DNA from: Treponema sp.
Lineage (GTDB): Bacteria; Spirochaetota; Spirochaetia; Treponematales; Treponemataceae
Assembly: GCA_024691105.1 (NCBI GenBank)
Contig: JAILNY010000127.1
Coordinates: forward strand, 1 to 51,887
Length of the DNA: 51,887 bases
Direction of reading: 5' to 3'
Part shown: positions 1 to 8,497 of the stretch, piece by piece
Numbering within the stretch: the stretch's first letter is position 1
Layout of the letters: each line of letters begins with the position of its first letter
Position numbers and translations under genes: made by a program
Notes under the pieces: generated by a model
What the model saw: only the letters and a program-made list of their open reading frames with translations
Database searches by the model: none
Told to the model about the DNA's origin: nothing

Positions 1-157
1 CAATTTATTTGCCAGTTATTTTTAATGCAAAAGAAATTACTCTTATGCTAAACCAAACTAAAAATATTAATAGAAATATAGAATATTTATTGTAAGTTGT
101 ATACATCCCACAAATACAAATTGATGTGATTACGGTACTGGAAATTATCACTGGCAG

Positions 158-432
158 GAACCATGCGCAAGCGCTGGGAGCGGCGGCGCCTGAAGTGAGC
201 GCTAAAAGCGCGACACTTAAGGCAAGCCGGTCTGGCAAAAACGCGCGGGCAATGCCGGGATTTTGAGTAAACGAGAAATGATGTATGGGCGAATACGTAC
301 AGGCGGTTTTGCCAGACTGAACGTAGTGGAACCGCGGACATAGCGACCCGAGTGCGCAGTTTTCAGAATGGTACGGCGGAGAATGTTTTACAAAAACGGC
401 AGCCTTAAATGTGCGCGCGAGGGATGCGCCCA
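158..432. repeat. GC-rich structured intergenic block, possible dispersed element
   Basis: Within an A/T-rich 521-base stretch before the first gene, this block is abruptly GC-rich and full of inverted repeats. GTCTGGCAAAA at 230-240 pairs perfectly with TTTTGCCAGAC at 307-317. GCGCT/AGCGC at 199-211 forms a short hairpin, and GCGC-AA-GCGC lies at 165-174. A minus-strand reading frame of 142 codons (5-433) crosses it but has no protein-like motif; its last 40 codons are in A/T-rich DNA of different character, so I do not call it a gene. The 13-mer GCAGCCTTAAATG near 400-412 recurs in the intergenic region at 10508-10520. It could be a dispersed repeat or a structured RNA. The rest of 1-521 shows only the promoter listed next. 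Confidence 0.45.
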
Positions 433-485
433 TACTATTCTTTTTAACAGACTTCCCTATTCTACCCTCCGCAACCTGATATTTC

Positions 486-514
486 TTTACAACGCATAAA
501 TTGCGATATAAAAT
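486..514 (+). promoter_or_regulatory. sigma70-type promoter of the glycosyltransferase gene, leaderless layout
   Basis: TTTACA (486-491), a 17-base spacer and TAAAAT (509-514) form a good -35/-10 pair. The -10 ends 7 bases before the ATG at 522, so transcription should start at or next to the start codon. No Shine-Dalgarno sequence is present. Confidence 0.55.
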
Positions 515-521
515 ATATTAT

Positions 522-2009
522 ATGGAAAATAATTACGACAAACCTTTTGGCAACACGATTTCGCGATCGGCACTTTTTTTTACAAAGCTGAGCGTTGGTT
601 TTTGTAAACTTTTTTTTGGCAAGCGGACACCGGATCTGGACCTTGTAGCAATTCCTAAGGGACAGGTCTACAAGGACTTTAATGTCTGGACTTTGGTTCG
701 CCGCGATGACGAAAAAGCAATGACAGATCCTGAAACCGGAAAAATCCTCAAATACGAAGAAATAAATCCTAAAAAATCTCTCGTAATCGGAACAATCCGC
801 ATGGGCTTTGGTCACTGGAGAATTGCAATTGCACTTGCTTCTGCGGCACACAAACTTGGCGTAAAATCATATCTTTTGGATTTGATGTCGTTTTCTGATA
901 CTTCAATTGCAAAGTCTATTAAGTTTCTTGAAAACTATTACAACGGATTTTCGAGGCTTTCGCAAAAGTGGAAGTGGTTTAACGATCACATCTGGGAAAA
1001 TGTTACTTCTAAAACAAGTCTGACTCTTGACTCGGCTTTACAGCAGCGGCTTTTGTCAGAATTCTTTGTTCCGGCCTTTGCTAAAATTCCAAAGGAAGTT
1101 CCTGTTGTAGCCGCTCATCCATGGGTTGGCCATGCGGCAGTAATTAATGGAACCAAACGCGTTGTCTCAATGATTCCTGACAACCTGCCGCTTGCGTTCT
1201 GGCTTGTAGAAGGTTCTATCCATACAGTGCAGTCGCCGTCAGGCTACATGGGCTATAGAACCCTTATCCACATGGAAAAAGGTCATCCGATTGAGCACTG
1301 TCTAAAGGACGAAGAAATTATTCTTGCCGGACACTATGTCGATTATGAATTGACTTCAAATATTTCTGTTGACTGTAAGGCGCGCCTTGCCAGAATGAAA
1401 AAAGGTGAACCACGACGTCTTTTGCTTACTATGGGTGGTGCGGGAGCTCAGGCATTAAAGTTTGCAGACATTGCAAAATACTGCACTAACTACATCAATC
1501 AAAAAAAAGCAACGCTCCTTATCAACATGGGTGACCACAAGGGTCGTTGGGAAATTTTAAAAGAGCAGCTTGAAAAAAATAAAATTCCTTATGTCATGCA
1601 TGACAACTGGAAGAAAACTCAAAAGTTTGTTTCGGACATGAACGACAAAGAGGTTTCGGGCGTACATATATTCCTTCACTCTGATTTTTATGCAGCGGTT
1701 TACACAACTAATATCTTAATGCGTTACTGCGACTTTATGATTACAAAGCCGAGTGAACTTTCGTTCTACCCTATTCCAAAGCTTTTTATTCAGCGTGTTG
1801 GTCGTCACGAAGCATGGGGTGCAATCCGCGGCTCTGAAATTGGAGACGGTACAAAAGAAGTTACTACATCGGATATTCTTCACCGAGTTTTAACTTTGAT
1901 AATTGAAGAAGATGACTTATTTAAGTACAACATCAGTTCAATTGAAAATAACAATAAAGTAAAGATGTACGACGGAGCGCTTGAAGTTGTACGAATTGCT
2001 TTAAAGTGA
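522..2009 (+). CDS. GT-B fold glycosyltransferase-like protein (MGDG synthase/MurG-like)
   Basis: The protein has about 495 residues. An N-terminal GxGH-type motif (MGFGHWRIAIALASAA, near residue 93) resembles the GxGHxxxAxAL signature of the diacylglycerol glycosyltransferase/MurG family (GT28). A C-terminal ITKPSELSFYPIPKLFI segment resembles the nucleotide-sugar-binding loop of GT-B enzymes. There is no signal peptide, so a cytoplasmic or membrane-peripheral enzyme acting on a lipid or glycan acceptor is inferred. A TTG at 501 would extend the frame by seven codons, but the promoter boxes overlap that stretch, so I chose ATG at 522. The gene stands alone before pta. The family assignment is by motif only and the substrate is unknown. 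Confidence 0.6.
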   Translation: MENNYDKPFGNTISRSALFFTKLSVGFCKLFFGKRTPDLDLVAIPKGQVYKDFNVWTLVRRDDEKAMTDPETGKILKYEEINPKKSLVIGTIRMGFGHWRIAIALASAAHKLGVKSYLLDLMSFSDTSIAKSIKFLENYYNGFSRLSQKWKWFNDHIWENVTSKTSLTLDSALQQRLLSEFFVPAFAKIPKEVPVVAAHPWVGHAAVINGTKRVVSMIPDNLPLAFWLVEGSIHTVQSPSGYMGYRTLIHMEKGHPIEHCLKDEEIILAGHYVDYELTSNISVDCKARLARMKKGEPRRLLLTMGGAGAQALKFADIAKYCTNYINQKKATLLINMGDHKGRWEILKEQLEKNKIPYVMHDNWKKTQKFVSDMNDKEVSGVHIFLHSDFYAAVYTTNILMRYCDFMITKPSELSFYPIPKLFIQRVGRHEAWGAIRGSEIGDGTKEVTTSDILHRVLTLIIEEDDLFKYNISSIENNNKVKMYDGALEVVRIALK

Positions 2010-2040
2010 TATACTTTTTTTTCATTAATAAAATACTGAA

Positions 2041-2090
2041 AAGGGCCCTCTATGCCGGTCCGGCTTGTCCGGTTTAACGGCACGCGAAGA
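2041..2090. repeat. GC-rich hairpin island between the glycosyltransferase gene and pta
   Basis: A short GC-rich patch in A/T-rich DNA. TGCCG (2053-2057) can pair with CGGCA (2078-2082) around an inner CCGG/CCGG hairpin (2060-2063 with 2069-2072). There is no T-run, so it is a weak terminator candidate. The 11-mer GCTTGTCCGGT here recurs on the opposite strand in the gap before the second hexomutase gene (around 28576-28587). Confidence 0.3.
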
Positions 2091-2130
2091 GCCTATTTCA
2101 GAAACTGATAAATTATACCGAGGTTAAGAT

Positions 2131-3162
2131 ATGGCATTTGTAGATGAATTATTGAACAAAGCAAAGGCTGCAAACAAGACTATCGTTTTGTGCGAAGGCG
2201 AAGATAAGCGCGTTGTAGAAGCAGCTTCTAAAATCGTAAAAGATGGAATTGCAAAAATCATTTTGATTGGAAGCGATGAAGACATTAAAGCAAGCGGTTC
2301 TAATGCTGATTTAAGCGGTGTTACAATCATTGATCCTGCAAAAGATTCTAATGCAGATAAATATGCTGAACTTTTGTTTAAGGCTCGCGAAGGAAAAATC
2401 AACAAAAAAACTGGTGCACCTGAATATGCAGATGTAGCTGCTGCAAAGGCTGCAATTCTTAAAGACCACACAATGTACGGTGCATTAATTCTTAAAGCTG
2501 GAGATGCAGACGGTTTTGTTTCTGGTGCATGTCACTCAACAGCAAATACATTGCGCCCTGGACTTCAGGTGATTAAAACTGCTCCAGGATTTAAGACTGT
2601 TTCTTCATGCTTTATCATGGTTGCTCCAGAAGGCGGAAATAAATATGTACCAGAAGGCGTTGCAGTATTTGGGGATTGTGCAATCAACATTGAGCCTTCT
2701 GCTGAAGAACTCTGCGACATTGCATTGGCTTCTGCTGATACAGCAAAGAAAATCGCAGGAATTGAACCACGCGTTGCAATGCTTTCTTTCTCTACAAAGG
2801 GTTCTGGAAACGATGCAAAATTCTATGACACAGTAACAAAGGTACAGAAGGCAACAGAACTTGCAAAGGCTGCAAATCCTGACCTTGCACTCGACGGCGA
2901 GTTCCAGTTTGATGCAGCTGTTGCTCCAGAAGTTGGTGAACTTAAAGCTCCAGGAAGCAAAGTTGCAGGTCACGCAAATACATTTATCTTCCCTAACATC
3001 AATGCAGGAAACATCGGTTATAAAATCTGTCAGAGAATGGGCGGATGGATGGCAATCGGTCCTGTTTGTCAGGGCTTTGCAAAACCATTAAACGACTTGA
3101 GCCGTGGATGTAACGTTGATGACATCGTTGCAACCGTTGCTGTAACAGCCCTTCAGGCATAA
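2131..3162 (+). CDS. pta: phosphate acetyltransferase
   Basis: A 343-residue protein, the normal length for the short, single-domain Pta. It interconverts acetyl-CoA plus phosphate and acetyl phosphate plus CoA in the cytoplasm, as the first step of the acetate-forming, ATP-yielding pathway. Recognisable stretches are the N-terminal IVLCEGEDKRVVEAA, DGFVSGACHSTANTLRPGLQ with the conserved Ser/Thr-rich CoA and phosphate region, and the C-terminal FPNINAGNIGYKICQRMGG. A GAGG ribosome site lies 8 bases before the ATG. No ackA neighbour is visible. A strong hairpin terminator follows. The codon use (GCA/CTT/AAG-rich and clean) suggests high expression. Confidence 0.96.
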   Translation: MAFVDELLNKAKAANKTIVLCEGEDKRVVEAASKIVKDGIAKIILIGSDEDIKASGSNADLSGVTIIDPAKDSNADKYAELLFKAREGKINKKTGAPEYADVAAAKAAILKDHTMYGALILKAGDADGFVSGACHSTANTLRPGLQVIKTAPGFKTVSSCFIMVAPEGGNKYVPEGVAVFGDCAINIEPSAEELCDIALASADTAKKIAGIEPRVAMLSFSTKGSGNDAKFYDTVTKVQKATELAKAANPDLALDGEFQFDAAVAPEVGELKAPGSKVAGHANTFIFPNINAGNIGYKICQRMGGWMAIGPVCQGFAKPLNDLSRGCNVDDIVATVAVTALQA

Positions 3163-3170
3163 ATCAAGAC

Positions 3171-3213
3171 AAAAATCGCCGGACACTTTATAAAGTGCAC
3201 GGCGATTTTTTTT
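3171..3213. terminator. bidirectional rho-independent terminator between pta and udp
   Basis: AAAATCGCCG (3172-3181) pairs with CGGCGATTTT (3200-3209). An inner CACTT/AAGTG helix and a run of eight T follow on the plus strand, and an A-run gives a T-run on the minus strand. It sits between the convergent ends of pta and udp and can serve both. The T-run overlaps the last bases of udp. Confidence 0.9.
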
Positions 3214-3994
3214 ATCTGCTGTTTTTATCTTTTTGAATAAGCTCTTTAAGTGCTTCAACTGCAACCTTAATTGCAAGCTCTGTGTCGTGGGCCTGTTTGT
3301 TAGAAAGGCCTTTTTTTGCACGTTCCTGGTTTGCGACGACTAAAAAGCACGAGCCGACTCTTACACGCAAAAACTGTCCTGCAATAAAAAGCGCTGCACT
3401 TTCCATTTCGGAAGCAAGACATCCCATACGGAGCCACGCCTGCCATTTATTTTCAAGTTCATAGCTTACAGGCATAACCTCAGGCTCGTGCTGTCCAAAA
3501 AATGAATCCTTGCACTGAACAACACCCACGTGATGCGGCGCGCCAAGTTTATCCGCCGCGCTTTTAAGCGCGTTGACGCAGTCAAGGTCGGGAACTGCGG
3601 GATACTCGATTGGAGCAAACTCACGGCTTGTACCTTCCATACGAACGGCACCGGTTGCAATTACGATGTCACCGCCCATTACGTCTTCCTGCATTCCGCC
3701 GCAGGTTCCGACGCGGATAAACGTGTGCGCGCCGCATTTTGCAAGTTCATCAATTGCGATTGCCGCAGAAGGTCCACCGATTCCGGTAGAAGTTACGCTG
3801 ACCTTTTCTCCGCAGAGAGTTCCTGTATATGTAACGTATTCACGAACATCTGCAACTAACTTTGCGTTTTCAAAATGTTCAGCAATTTTTGCACAGCGTT
3901 TAGGATCGCCCGGCATAATAATATATTTTCCGATATCATCAGGACCAACTCCTGTGTGATACTGTTTTCCTGAACCTTCTGTGTAATCTACCAT
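3212..3994 (-). CDS. udp: uridine phosphorylase (nucleoside phosphorylase family 1)
   Basis: A 260-residue protein of the PNP/UDP family, which splits uridine with phosphate to uracil and ribose-1-phosphate in the cytoplasm. The N-terminal PGDPKR phosphate motif, STGIGGPSAAI, RVGTCGG and the ribose-binding ASEMESAALF motif are all present and in order, and the length is typical. It is the last gene of a run in which nadE ends only 4 bases upstream. Its GGAGGT ribosome site lies inside the end of nadE, suggesting translational coupling. Purine or thymidine specificity cannot be excluded, but the PGDP...GTCGG pattern fits Udp best. Confidence 0.9.
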   Translation of the reverse strand: MVDYTEGSGKQYHTGVGPDDIGKYIIMPGDPKRCAKIAEHFENAKLVADVREYVTYTGTLCGEKVSVTSTGIGGPSAAIAIDELAKCGAHTFIRVGTCGGMQEDVMGGDIVIATGAVRMEGTSREFAPIEYPAVPDLDCVNALKSAADKLGAPHHVGVVQCKDSFFGQHEPEVMPVSYELENKWQAWLRMGCLASEMESAALFIAGQFLRVRVGSCFLVVANQERAKKGLSNKQAHDTELAIKVAVEALKELIQKDKNSR

Positions 3995-3998
3995 AAAT

Positions 3999-4793
3999 CT
4001 ACCTCCAGTCCTCAGGATCTTTATCCGAAGGAATAAAACTTGGAATATTTAAAAGCCGTCTTTTAAATGCAAGAGCATCAAAACGAGACTTTATTTTTTC
4101 TACGGTCTGTGGCTCAACCTGAGCTTCCTGCTTACGTGCAACCTTTTCAAGTTCTGCATAAGTAAAGCCAAGCTTTTGCTCGTCGGTCATTCCGCACATA
4201 CCGTCACTTGGTGCTTTGCATATAAGCTCTTCCGGGAGCCCAAGCTGGCGGCCAAGTTCTACAACCTCACTTACAAATAGATATGCAAGCGGAGCAAAGT
4301 CGCCTGCTCCGTCGCCCCACAGGGTAAAAAAGCCTGCAAGGCGCTCGCTTAAGTTTCCGTTGCAGGAAATACGGGCATTTCCGAGAGTCGCTGCAACGCC
4401 GTAAAGAGTTGCCATGCGTAAACGTGCCGGAGTGTTTGTGTTAAACTGCTCTGGTGTTTCAACCTTACCGTCTGCATCTGCGGTACTGCCAGAAGCGAGC
4501 GCCGTCTTTACAGAATCAGACAACCCTTTATAAGCACCTTCAATATTTACTGTATAGTTTTCAATTCCTAAAAATTCGCAGAGTTTTTTTGAGTCATTAA
4601 TATCTTTTTGAATACCGTTAGGCATCAAAATGCCGACAACACGTTCTTTTCCGAGAGCGGCGCAGCAAAGAGCAGCAACTGTCGAAGAATCTTTTCCACC
4701 AGAAATTCCAATTACGGCTTTTGTAGATTCATTCCCATTTTGAGCAAAATAATCTTTTACCCATTTTATTGCTTCTTCTTTTAGAATACTCAT
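3999..4793 (-). CDS. nadE: NH3-dependent NAD+ synthetase
   Basis: A 264-residue adenine-nucleotide alpha hydrolase that amidates deamido-NAD to NAD+ using ATP and ammonia. The SGGKDSS P-loop is at residues 30-36, and RLRMATLYGVAA, ISCNGNLSE and SDGMCGMTDEQKLGFTY are family signatures. There is no N-terminal glutaminase domain, so free ammonia is the expected donor. The start ATG overlaps the pncB stop (ATGA), placing both genes of the Preiss-Handler route in one coupled unit. Confidence 0.95.
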   Translation of the reverse strand: MSILKEEAIKWVKDYFAQNGNESTKAVIGISGGKDSSTVAALCCAALGKERVVGILMPNGIQKDINDSKKLCEFLGIENYTVNIEGAYKGLSDSVKTALASGSTADADGKVETPEQFNTNTPARLRMATLYGVAATLGNARISCNGNLSERLAGFFTLWGDGAGDFAPLAYLFVSEVVELGRQLGLPEELICKAPSDGMCGMTDEQKLGFTYAELEKVARKQEAQVEPQTVEKIKSRFDALAFKRRLLNIPSFIPSDKDPEDWR

Positions 4794-6022
4794 TTGTGGT
4801 TAAGTCTCCATTCAATTGTCTTCTGCAGATATTCAATGTACTCATCATCCTTGCACATTGTTTTGCCCATGGCGTTAGAAAGTTTTGCAACAGGACGCTC
4901 GTTACATTCAGAAACTTTCATTACGATGTTAAGAGGCTCAACATCTGTGTCATTTGCTATATAAGTTCCAATTCCAAAAGCAACTTTAATGCGGTCTTTA
5001 AAATGTTCATACAATTTTGAAGCACGTTCAAAATTAAGGCTGTCGCTGAAAAGAAGTGTCTTTGTTTTTGGATTTACGCGTTCATCGTGGTATTTATTGT
5101 ACAAAGCTTCGTAGTGCTTAATCCATGCTTCGCCCCACTCATACGGATCGCCTGAGTCATGGCGGACACCGCTAAAGCAGATAGAAAAAGTATAGCCCAT
5201 ATCAATGTGCGCAGTAACATCGCCTATTGTGTCTGTTAAGTAAGTTCCGTTTAATACGCCGTATTCTTTTGTCCAAGCTTCCATTGCAAGCTTGTTTGAA
5301 TATGCAGGATTATACATAGGATTTCCCTGGCCGACACACATGATAAACTCATGTGCCATTGTTCCTACAGGCTTTACATTATATTTTTTTGCAAGGAATA
5401 CATTTGAAGTTCCGACACAGAACGAATCCTTGTATTTGCCGTTTGAATCGCACAAGTTTTTTACAGCAAGTTCCTGAGCTTCTGCACTAAGACGACGGCG
5501 AAGTCCAAATTCTGAAAAACTTCCGAGATTATATGTTCCATCGATGAGCCAGTTTTTTTTCTGTTCAAGCTTTCTCTTATACTGAACAAAAAGCTCATCG
5601 TAATTATATGCCATTCTAAAATAAACTTCGTTTATAATTGCAAGAATCGGAATTTCGTACATCGAAGTATTAAGCCAGGTTCCTGTAGCCTCTAAAAAAA
5701 GTCCGCATGGTGAATTGTCAGAAATCTCAAAATCTGCATAGCGTGGCTTCCAGAGTCTAAGATGATCGATGTAATCTTCGTGCAGCCATTCGATTGACAT
5801 AAGATATAAAAGTTCATCTTCTGTAAAACGAACATCGCAGAAGGATTTAATCTGAGCTTTTATTTCTTCTATCATCTCTGGTGTAAATTTTACATTCTCG
5901 TTGCGGCATTTAAATGTCCAGCGGGTTTTATATGACGGGAATTGATGATAAATTGCCTGTCCCATTGAAAATTTGTAAAGGTCTGTTTCAAGTAAACTTG
6001 TGATTATCGGTTTTAATTTCAT
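4790..6022 (-). CDS. pncB: nicotinate phosphoribosyltransferase
   Basis: A 410-residue cytoplasmic enzyme that makes nicotinate mononucleotide from nicotinate and PRPP with ATP hydrolysis. The N-terminal LLETDLYKFSMGQAIYHQFP is the PncB hallmark. FSEFGLRRR and GVRHDSGDPYEWGE (with the His that is phosphorylated in the family) are also present. It overlaps nadE by four bases, so nicotinate salvage and the final amidation are co-expressed. It lies 26 bases downstream of the EAL-protein gene. Confidence 0.95.
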   Translation of the reverse strand: MKLKPIITSLLETDLYKFSMGQAIYHQFPSYKTRWTFKCRNENVKFTPEMIEEIKAQIKSFCDVRFTEDELLYLMSIEWLHEDYIDHLRLWKPRYADFEISDNSPCGLFLEATGTWLNTSMYEIPILAIINEVYFRMAYNYDELFVQYKRKLEQKKNWLIDGTYNLGSFSEFGLRRRLSAEAQELAVKNLCDSNGKYKDSFCVGTSNVFLAKKYNVKPVGTMAHEFIMCVGQGNPMYNPAYSNKLAMEAWTKEYGVLNGTYLTDTIGDVTAHIDMGYTFSICFSGVRHDSGDPYEWGEAWIKHYEALYNKYHDERVNPKTKTLLFSDSLNFERASKLYEHFKDRIKVAFGIGTYIANDTDVEPLNIVMKVSECNERPVAKLSNAMGKTMCKDDEYIEYLQKTIEWRLNHK

Positions 6023-6048
6023 AATGATGTATTATATCACTAATGAAT

Positions 6049-7974
6049 TTAATCTTCTAGATGATAGACACCAGTAGTGATTTTTTCCATGAACTCTTCT
6101 TTTGGCATAGGACGACCAAAAAGATAGCCCTGAAGACGTTCACATCCGATTGACTGCAAAAACTTACAGGCTTCTTCTGTTTCGACACCTTCAGAAAGAG
6201 ACTGCATTCCAAGCTCTTTAGAAAGAGAGACAATATTTCTAAGCAGAGTTTTTGATTTTTCGTTTCCTTCAAAATTAGAAAGAAACTTCATGTCAATTTT
6301 CATTACGTCAAAGTCATATTCTTTAAGAACATTCAAACCCGAGTACCCTGCTCCAAAGTCATCAAGCCAAAGCGAATGGCCGGAGCTTCTAAGACTATTC
6401 AGAGATGAACGCAATTTTTCATTATTCTCTGTAAGAGCGCTTTCGGTAATTTCTATATGAATGTCATCTTTTGTCATTTCAAATTCAAACAGATGTTTTT
6501 CAACTTCCTGCGCAAGATCAATGTACTCAAAGTCAAGGCGCGAAAAATTAAGTGAAATCGGAATTGTTTTTTTTCCGCTCTTTTTGTATTCAGAAATATC
6601 CTGACAGACTTTTTTTACAACGTACATATCAAGTTTGTGGATCAAGTGATACTCTTCAAGCGTCTGAATAAAATCAGCCGGCGACAAAAATCCGTACCGG
6701 GGATCATCCCATCGGGCAAGGGCTTCTGCGCCACAAAGATTTCCGGTTCGTGCATCAATAACCGGCTGATAATAAACCTTTATGTAGTTATTTTCAATTG
6801 CTGAATCAAGGTTATTAATTATGTACTGATTACGATAAAATGCCTTTGCCATTTTCTCATCATATTCACAGTAGTAAAGGTCATAATGCTTTTTAATACT
6901 GTAGCAGGCATAGCGGGCATGATCACAGGCTTCGACAGGAAGACAACTGCGATCCTCAGGTCTGTAGGCTCCGACCTTTAATGCCATTTTAACTTCCAGA
7001 TCAGGATTATGAATTTCTGCTCTAAGGATATCAAGCTTTTGTTGAATATAAATATCGTCAGTAAAAATGACAAAATTATCATTTGAAAAATGCGCAACAA
7101 GTGCATCGTTAAAAGTTGCCCTTACTGTAGCGGCAAATTTTCTAAGGAATGCATTTCCTTCCCAAAAGCCGTATTTATCGTTGTAATATTTAAAATGCTC
7201 GATATCAAGAAAAAGAAAAAGCTTTTTAGTCACATCGACACTTTCATCGTTCATAAGCTTAAGGGCTTTTTCGCGGAAGTAAATCATATTAAAAATTCCT
7301 GTAACTTCATCTTTTTTGGAAAGCTCTTCAAGAATTTTATTATTTGCTTCAAGCTGCTCTGTTCTGTATGCAATTTTAACAAGCTGATTATAAGAATTGA
7401 CCGATGACATTAAAATTGCAATCCAGAAAATAAAAATATTTACCATCGTTGCATACGTCAACGGAATTGCACTATGACAGACTGTAAGAAAAATTACAAA
7501 GGTTGTTGTTAAAAAACCGACTGATAAAATCGGGCGCCACGAAATAAAGCAAAAGACAAAAATTATCATTGTTATAAGCGTGACAAACTGCTCGCCTTTT
7601 ACATAATCTAGGTAGGAGATATAAATTCCAAATGCTATTGCAATTATTGAAAATAATATATCAATCGAATATCTGACAGCAGGTATAGTCTTTTTTTTAG
7701 TTATAAATCTAACGGCATAAATTAAAAGAATCGTACTTGAAATTAACAGAATAAAATACGAAACCAGATGTTTAACAAGCCACTCGTCAGTACGTAGAGC
7801 AACTCCGGTAAAATGTCGGATTATAGCGCTTACAATCATCCATATTTCAAGGACAATAATTACGCTTGAAAGATAAATGCTTGAGCGGGCATTAGACAAC
7901 TCAAAATATTCTTCGACATAGGGTGTATGACGGTTTAACCCTAAATATTGTTTTACTCTCTCTCCTATTTCCAT
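6049..7974 (-). CDS. membrane protein with degenerate GGDEF and EAL phosphodiesterase domains
   Basis: A 641-residue protein. Residues about 30-210 contain roughly six hydrophobic segments forming a membrane sensor region. A GGDEF-like domain follows (about 215-375), in which the signature is SNDNF rather than GGDEF, so cyclase activity is unlikely. An EAL domain (about 385-635) keeps EALAR, DDFGAGYSGL, the Lys-Ile-Asp motif and the QGYLFGRPMP end, so c-di-GMP hydrolysis is likely. It sits between the VanZ-like gene (28-base gap) and pncB (26-base gap) in one co-directional run. What the membrane region senses is unknown. Confidence 0.9.
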   Translation of the reverse strand: MEIGERVKQYLGLNRHTPYVEEYFELSNARSSIYLSSVIIVLEIWMIVSAIIRHFTGVALRTDEWLVKHLVSYFILLISSTILLIYAVRFITKKKTIPAVRYSIDILFSIIAIAFGIYISYLDYVKGEQFVTLITMIIFVFCFISWRPILSVGFLTTTFVIFLTVCHSAIPLTYATMVNIFIFWIAILMSSVNSYNQLVKIAYRTEQLEANNKILEELSKKDEVTGIFNMIYFREKALKLMNDESVDVTKKLFLFLDIEHFKYYNDKYGFWEGNAFLRKFAATVRATFNDALVAHFSNDNFVIFTDDIYIQQKLDILRAEIHNPDLEVKMALKVGAYRPEDRSCLPVEACDHARYACYSIKKHYDLYYCEYDEKMAKAFYRNQYIINNLDSAIENNYIKVYYQPVIDARTGNLCGAEALARWDDPRYGFLSPADFIQTLEEYHLIHKLDMYVVKKVCQDISEYKKSGKKTIPISLNFSRLDFEYIDLAQEVEKHLFEFEMTKDDIHIEITESALTENNEKLRSSLNSLRSSGHSLWLDDFGAGYSGLNVLKEYDFDVMKIDMKFLSNFEGNEKSKTLLRNIVSLSKELGMQSLSEGVETEEACKFLQSIGCERLQGYLFGRPMPKEEFMEKITTGVYHLED

Positions 7975-8002
7975 AATTTAACTTACTTCCATGGTTATAT
8001 TA

Positions 8003-8497
8003 TTATGCTAAATCGGAAAAAAGTAAAATAATTTTTTTAATAACAAAAACAAAGAGTACGGCTCCAACTACTGCTCCAACAGTATCTGCGCACCAATCTA
8101 AAACTGAGCAGGAACGCCCCGGCGTAAAGCACTGATGTATTTCGTCTATAATTCCGTATACACTTACAATAAGTGTCGGAAGCCAGATTTTTTTATATGT
8201 CTTTATATTACACGCAAATGCAACCCAAAAAGAAAGGGCTCCAAAACATAAAAAATGTATCACTTTATCTGCATTCCTGAATGTTGGTAAATGCCTGATT
8301 TTAGGCATACCTGATAAATACCAGCTTACACAAACAATTATCAAAGCTGGAATCCATTTTAAGATTTTTTTTACAACAGGCGAAAGTCTGCAAAATCCGC
8401 GCCCTGCTTCGACACCGCGAGACTCACGCGAAGTCGGAAGTCCGCGCATTTTGCATTCCGTCGCGCCATCTTTTTTAGAATCTATATCCAAGTCCAT
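8003..8497 (-). CDS. VanZ-like integral membrane protein
   Basis: The 164-residue frame has about four hydrophobic segments. A short HFLCFGALSFWVA region, a YGIIDEIHQCFTPGRSCSVLDWCADTVGAVVG segment split by the usual acidic and aromatic residues, and the final helix match the VanZ-like family, whose biochemical role is mostly unknown. The Asp-Glu-Ile-His-Gln core is conserved. The first 40 residues are polar, odd in composition and encoded by a nested inverted repeat, so the true start could be a non-ATG codon nearer the first helix. The ATG at 8497 overlaps the response-regulator gene by 23 bases. Confidence 0.75.
   Translation of the reverse strand: MDLDIDSKKDGATECKMRGLPTSRESRGVEAGRGFCRLSPVVKKILKWIPALIIVCVSWYLSGMPKIRHLPTFRNADKVIHFLCFGALSFWVAFACNIKTYKKIWLPTLIVSVYGIIDEIHQCFTPGRSCSVLDWCADTVGAVVGAVLFVFVIKKIILLFSDLA
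8390..8454. repeat. nested inverted repeat inside the 5' end of the VanZ-like gene
   Basis: GCAAAATCCGCG (8390-8401) pairs with CGCGCATTTTGC (8443-8454) with one mismatch in 12, and CTTCG (8407-8411) pairs with CGAAG (8429-8433) inside it. The segment is GC-richer than its surroundings and encodes the polar N-terminal extension of the VanZ-like protein. This resembles an in-frame palindromic insertion. Confidence 0.5.

Noticed and set aside
5..433. 142-codon minus-strand open frame as a protein gene
   Set aside because: No recognisable domain, composition changes abruptly inside it, and the DNA is full of inverted repeats; a structured repeat explains the open frame better.
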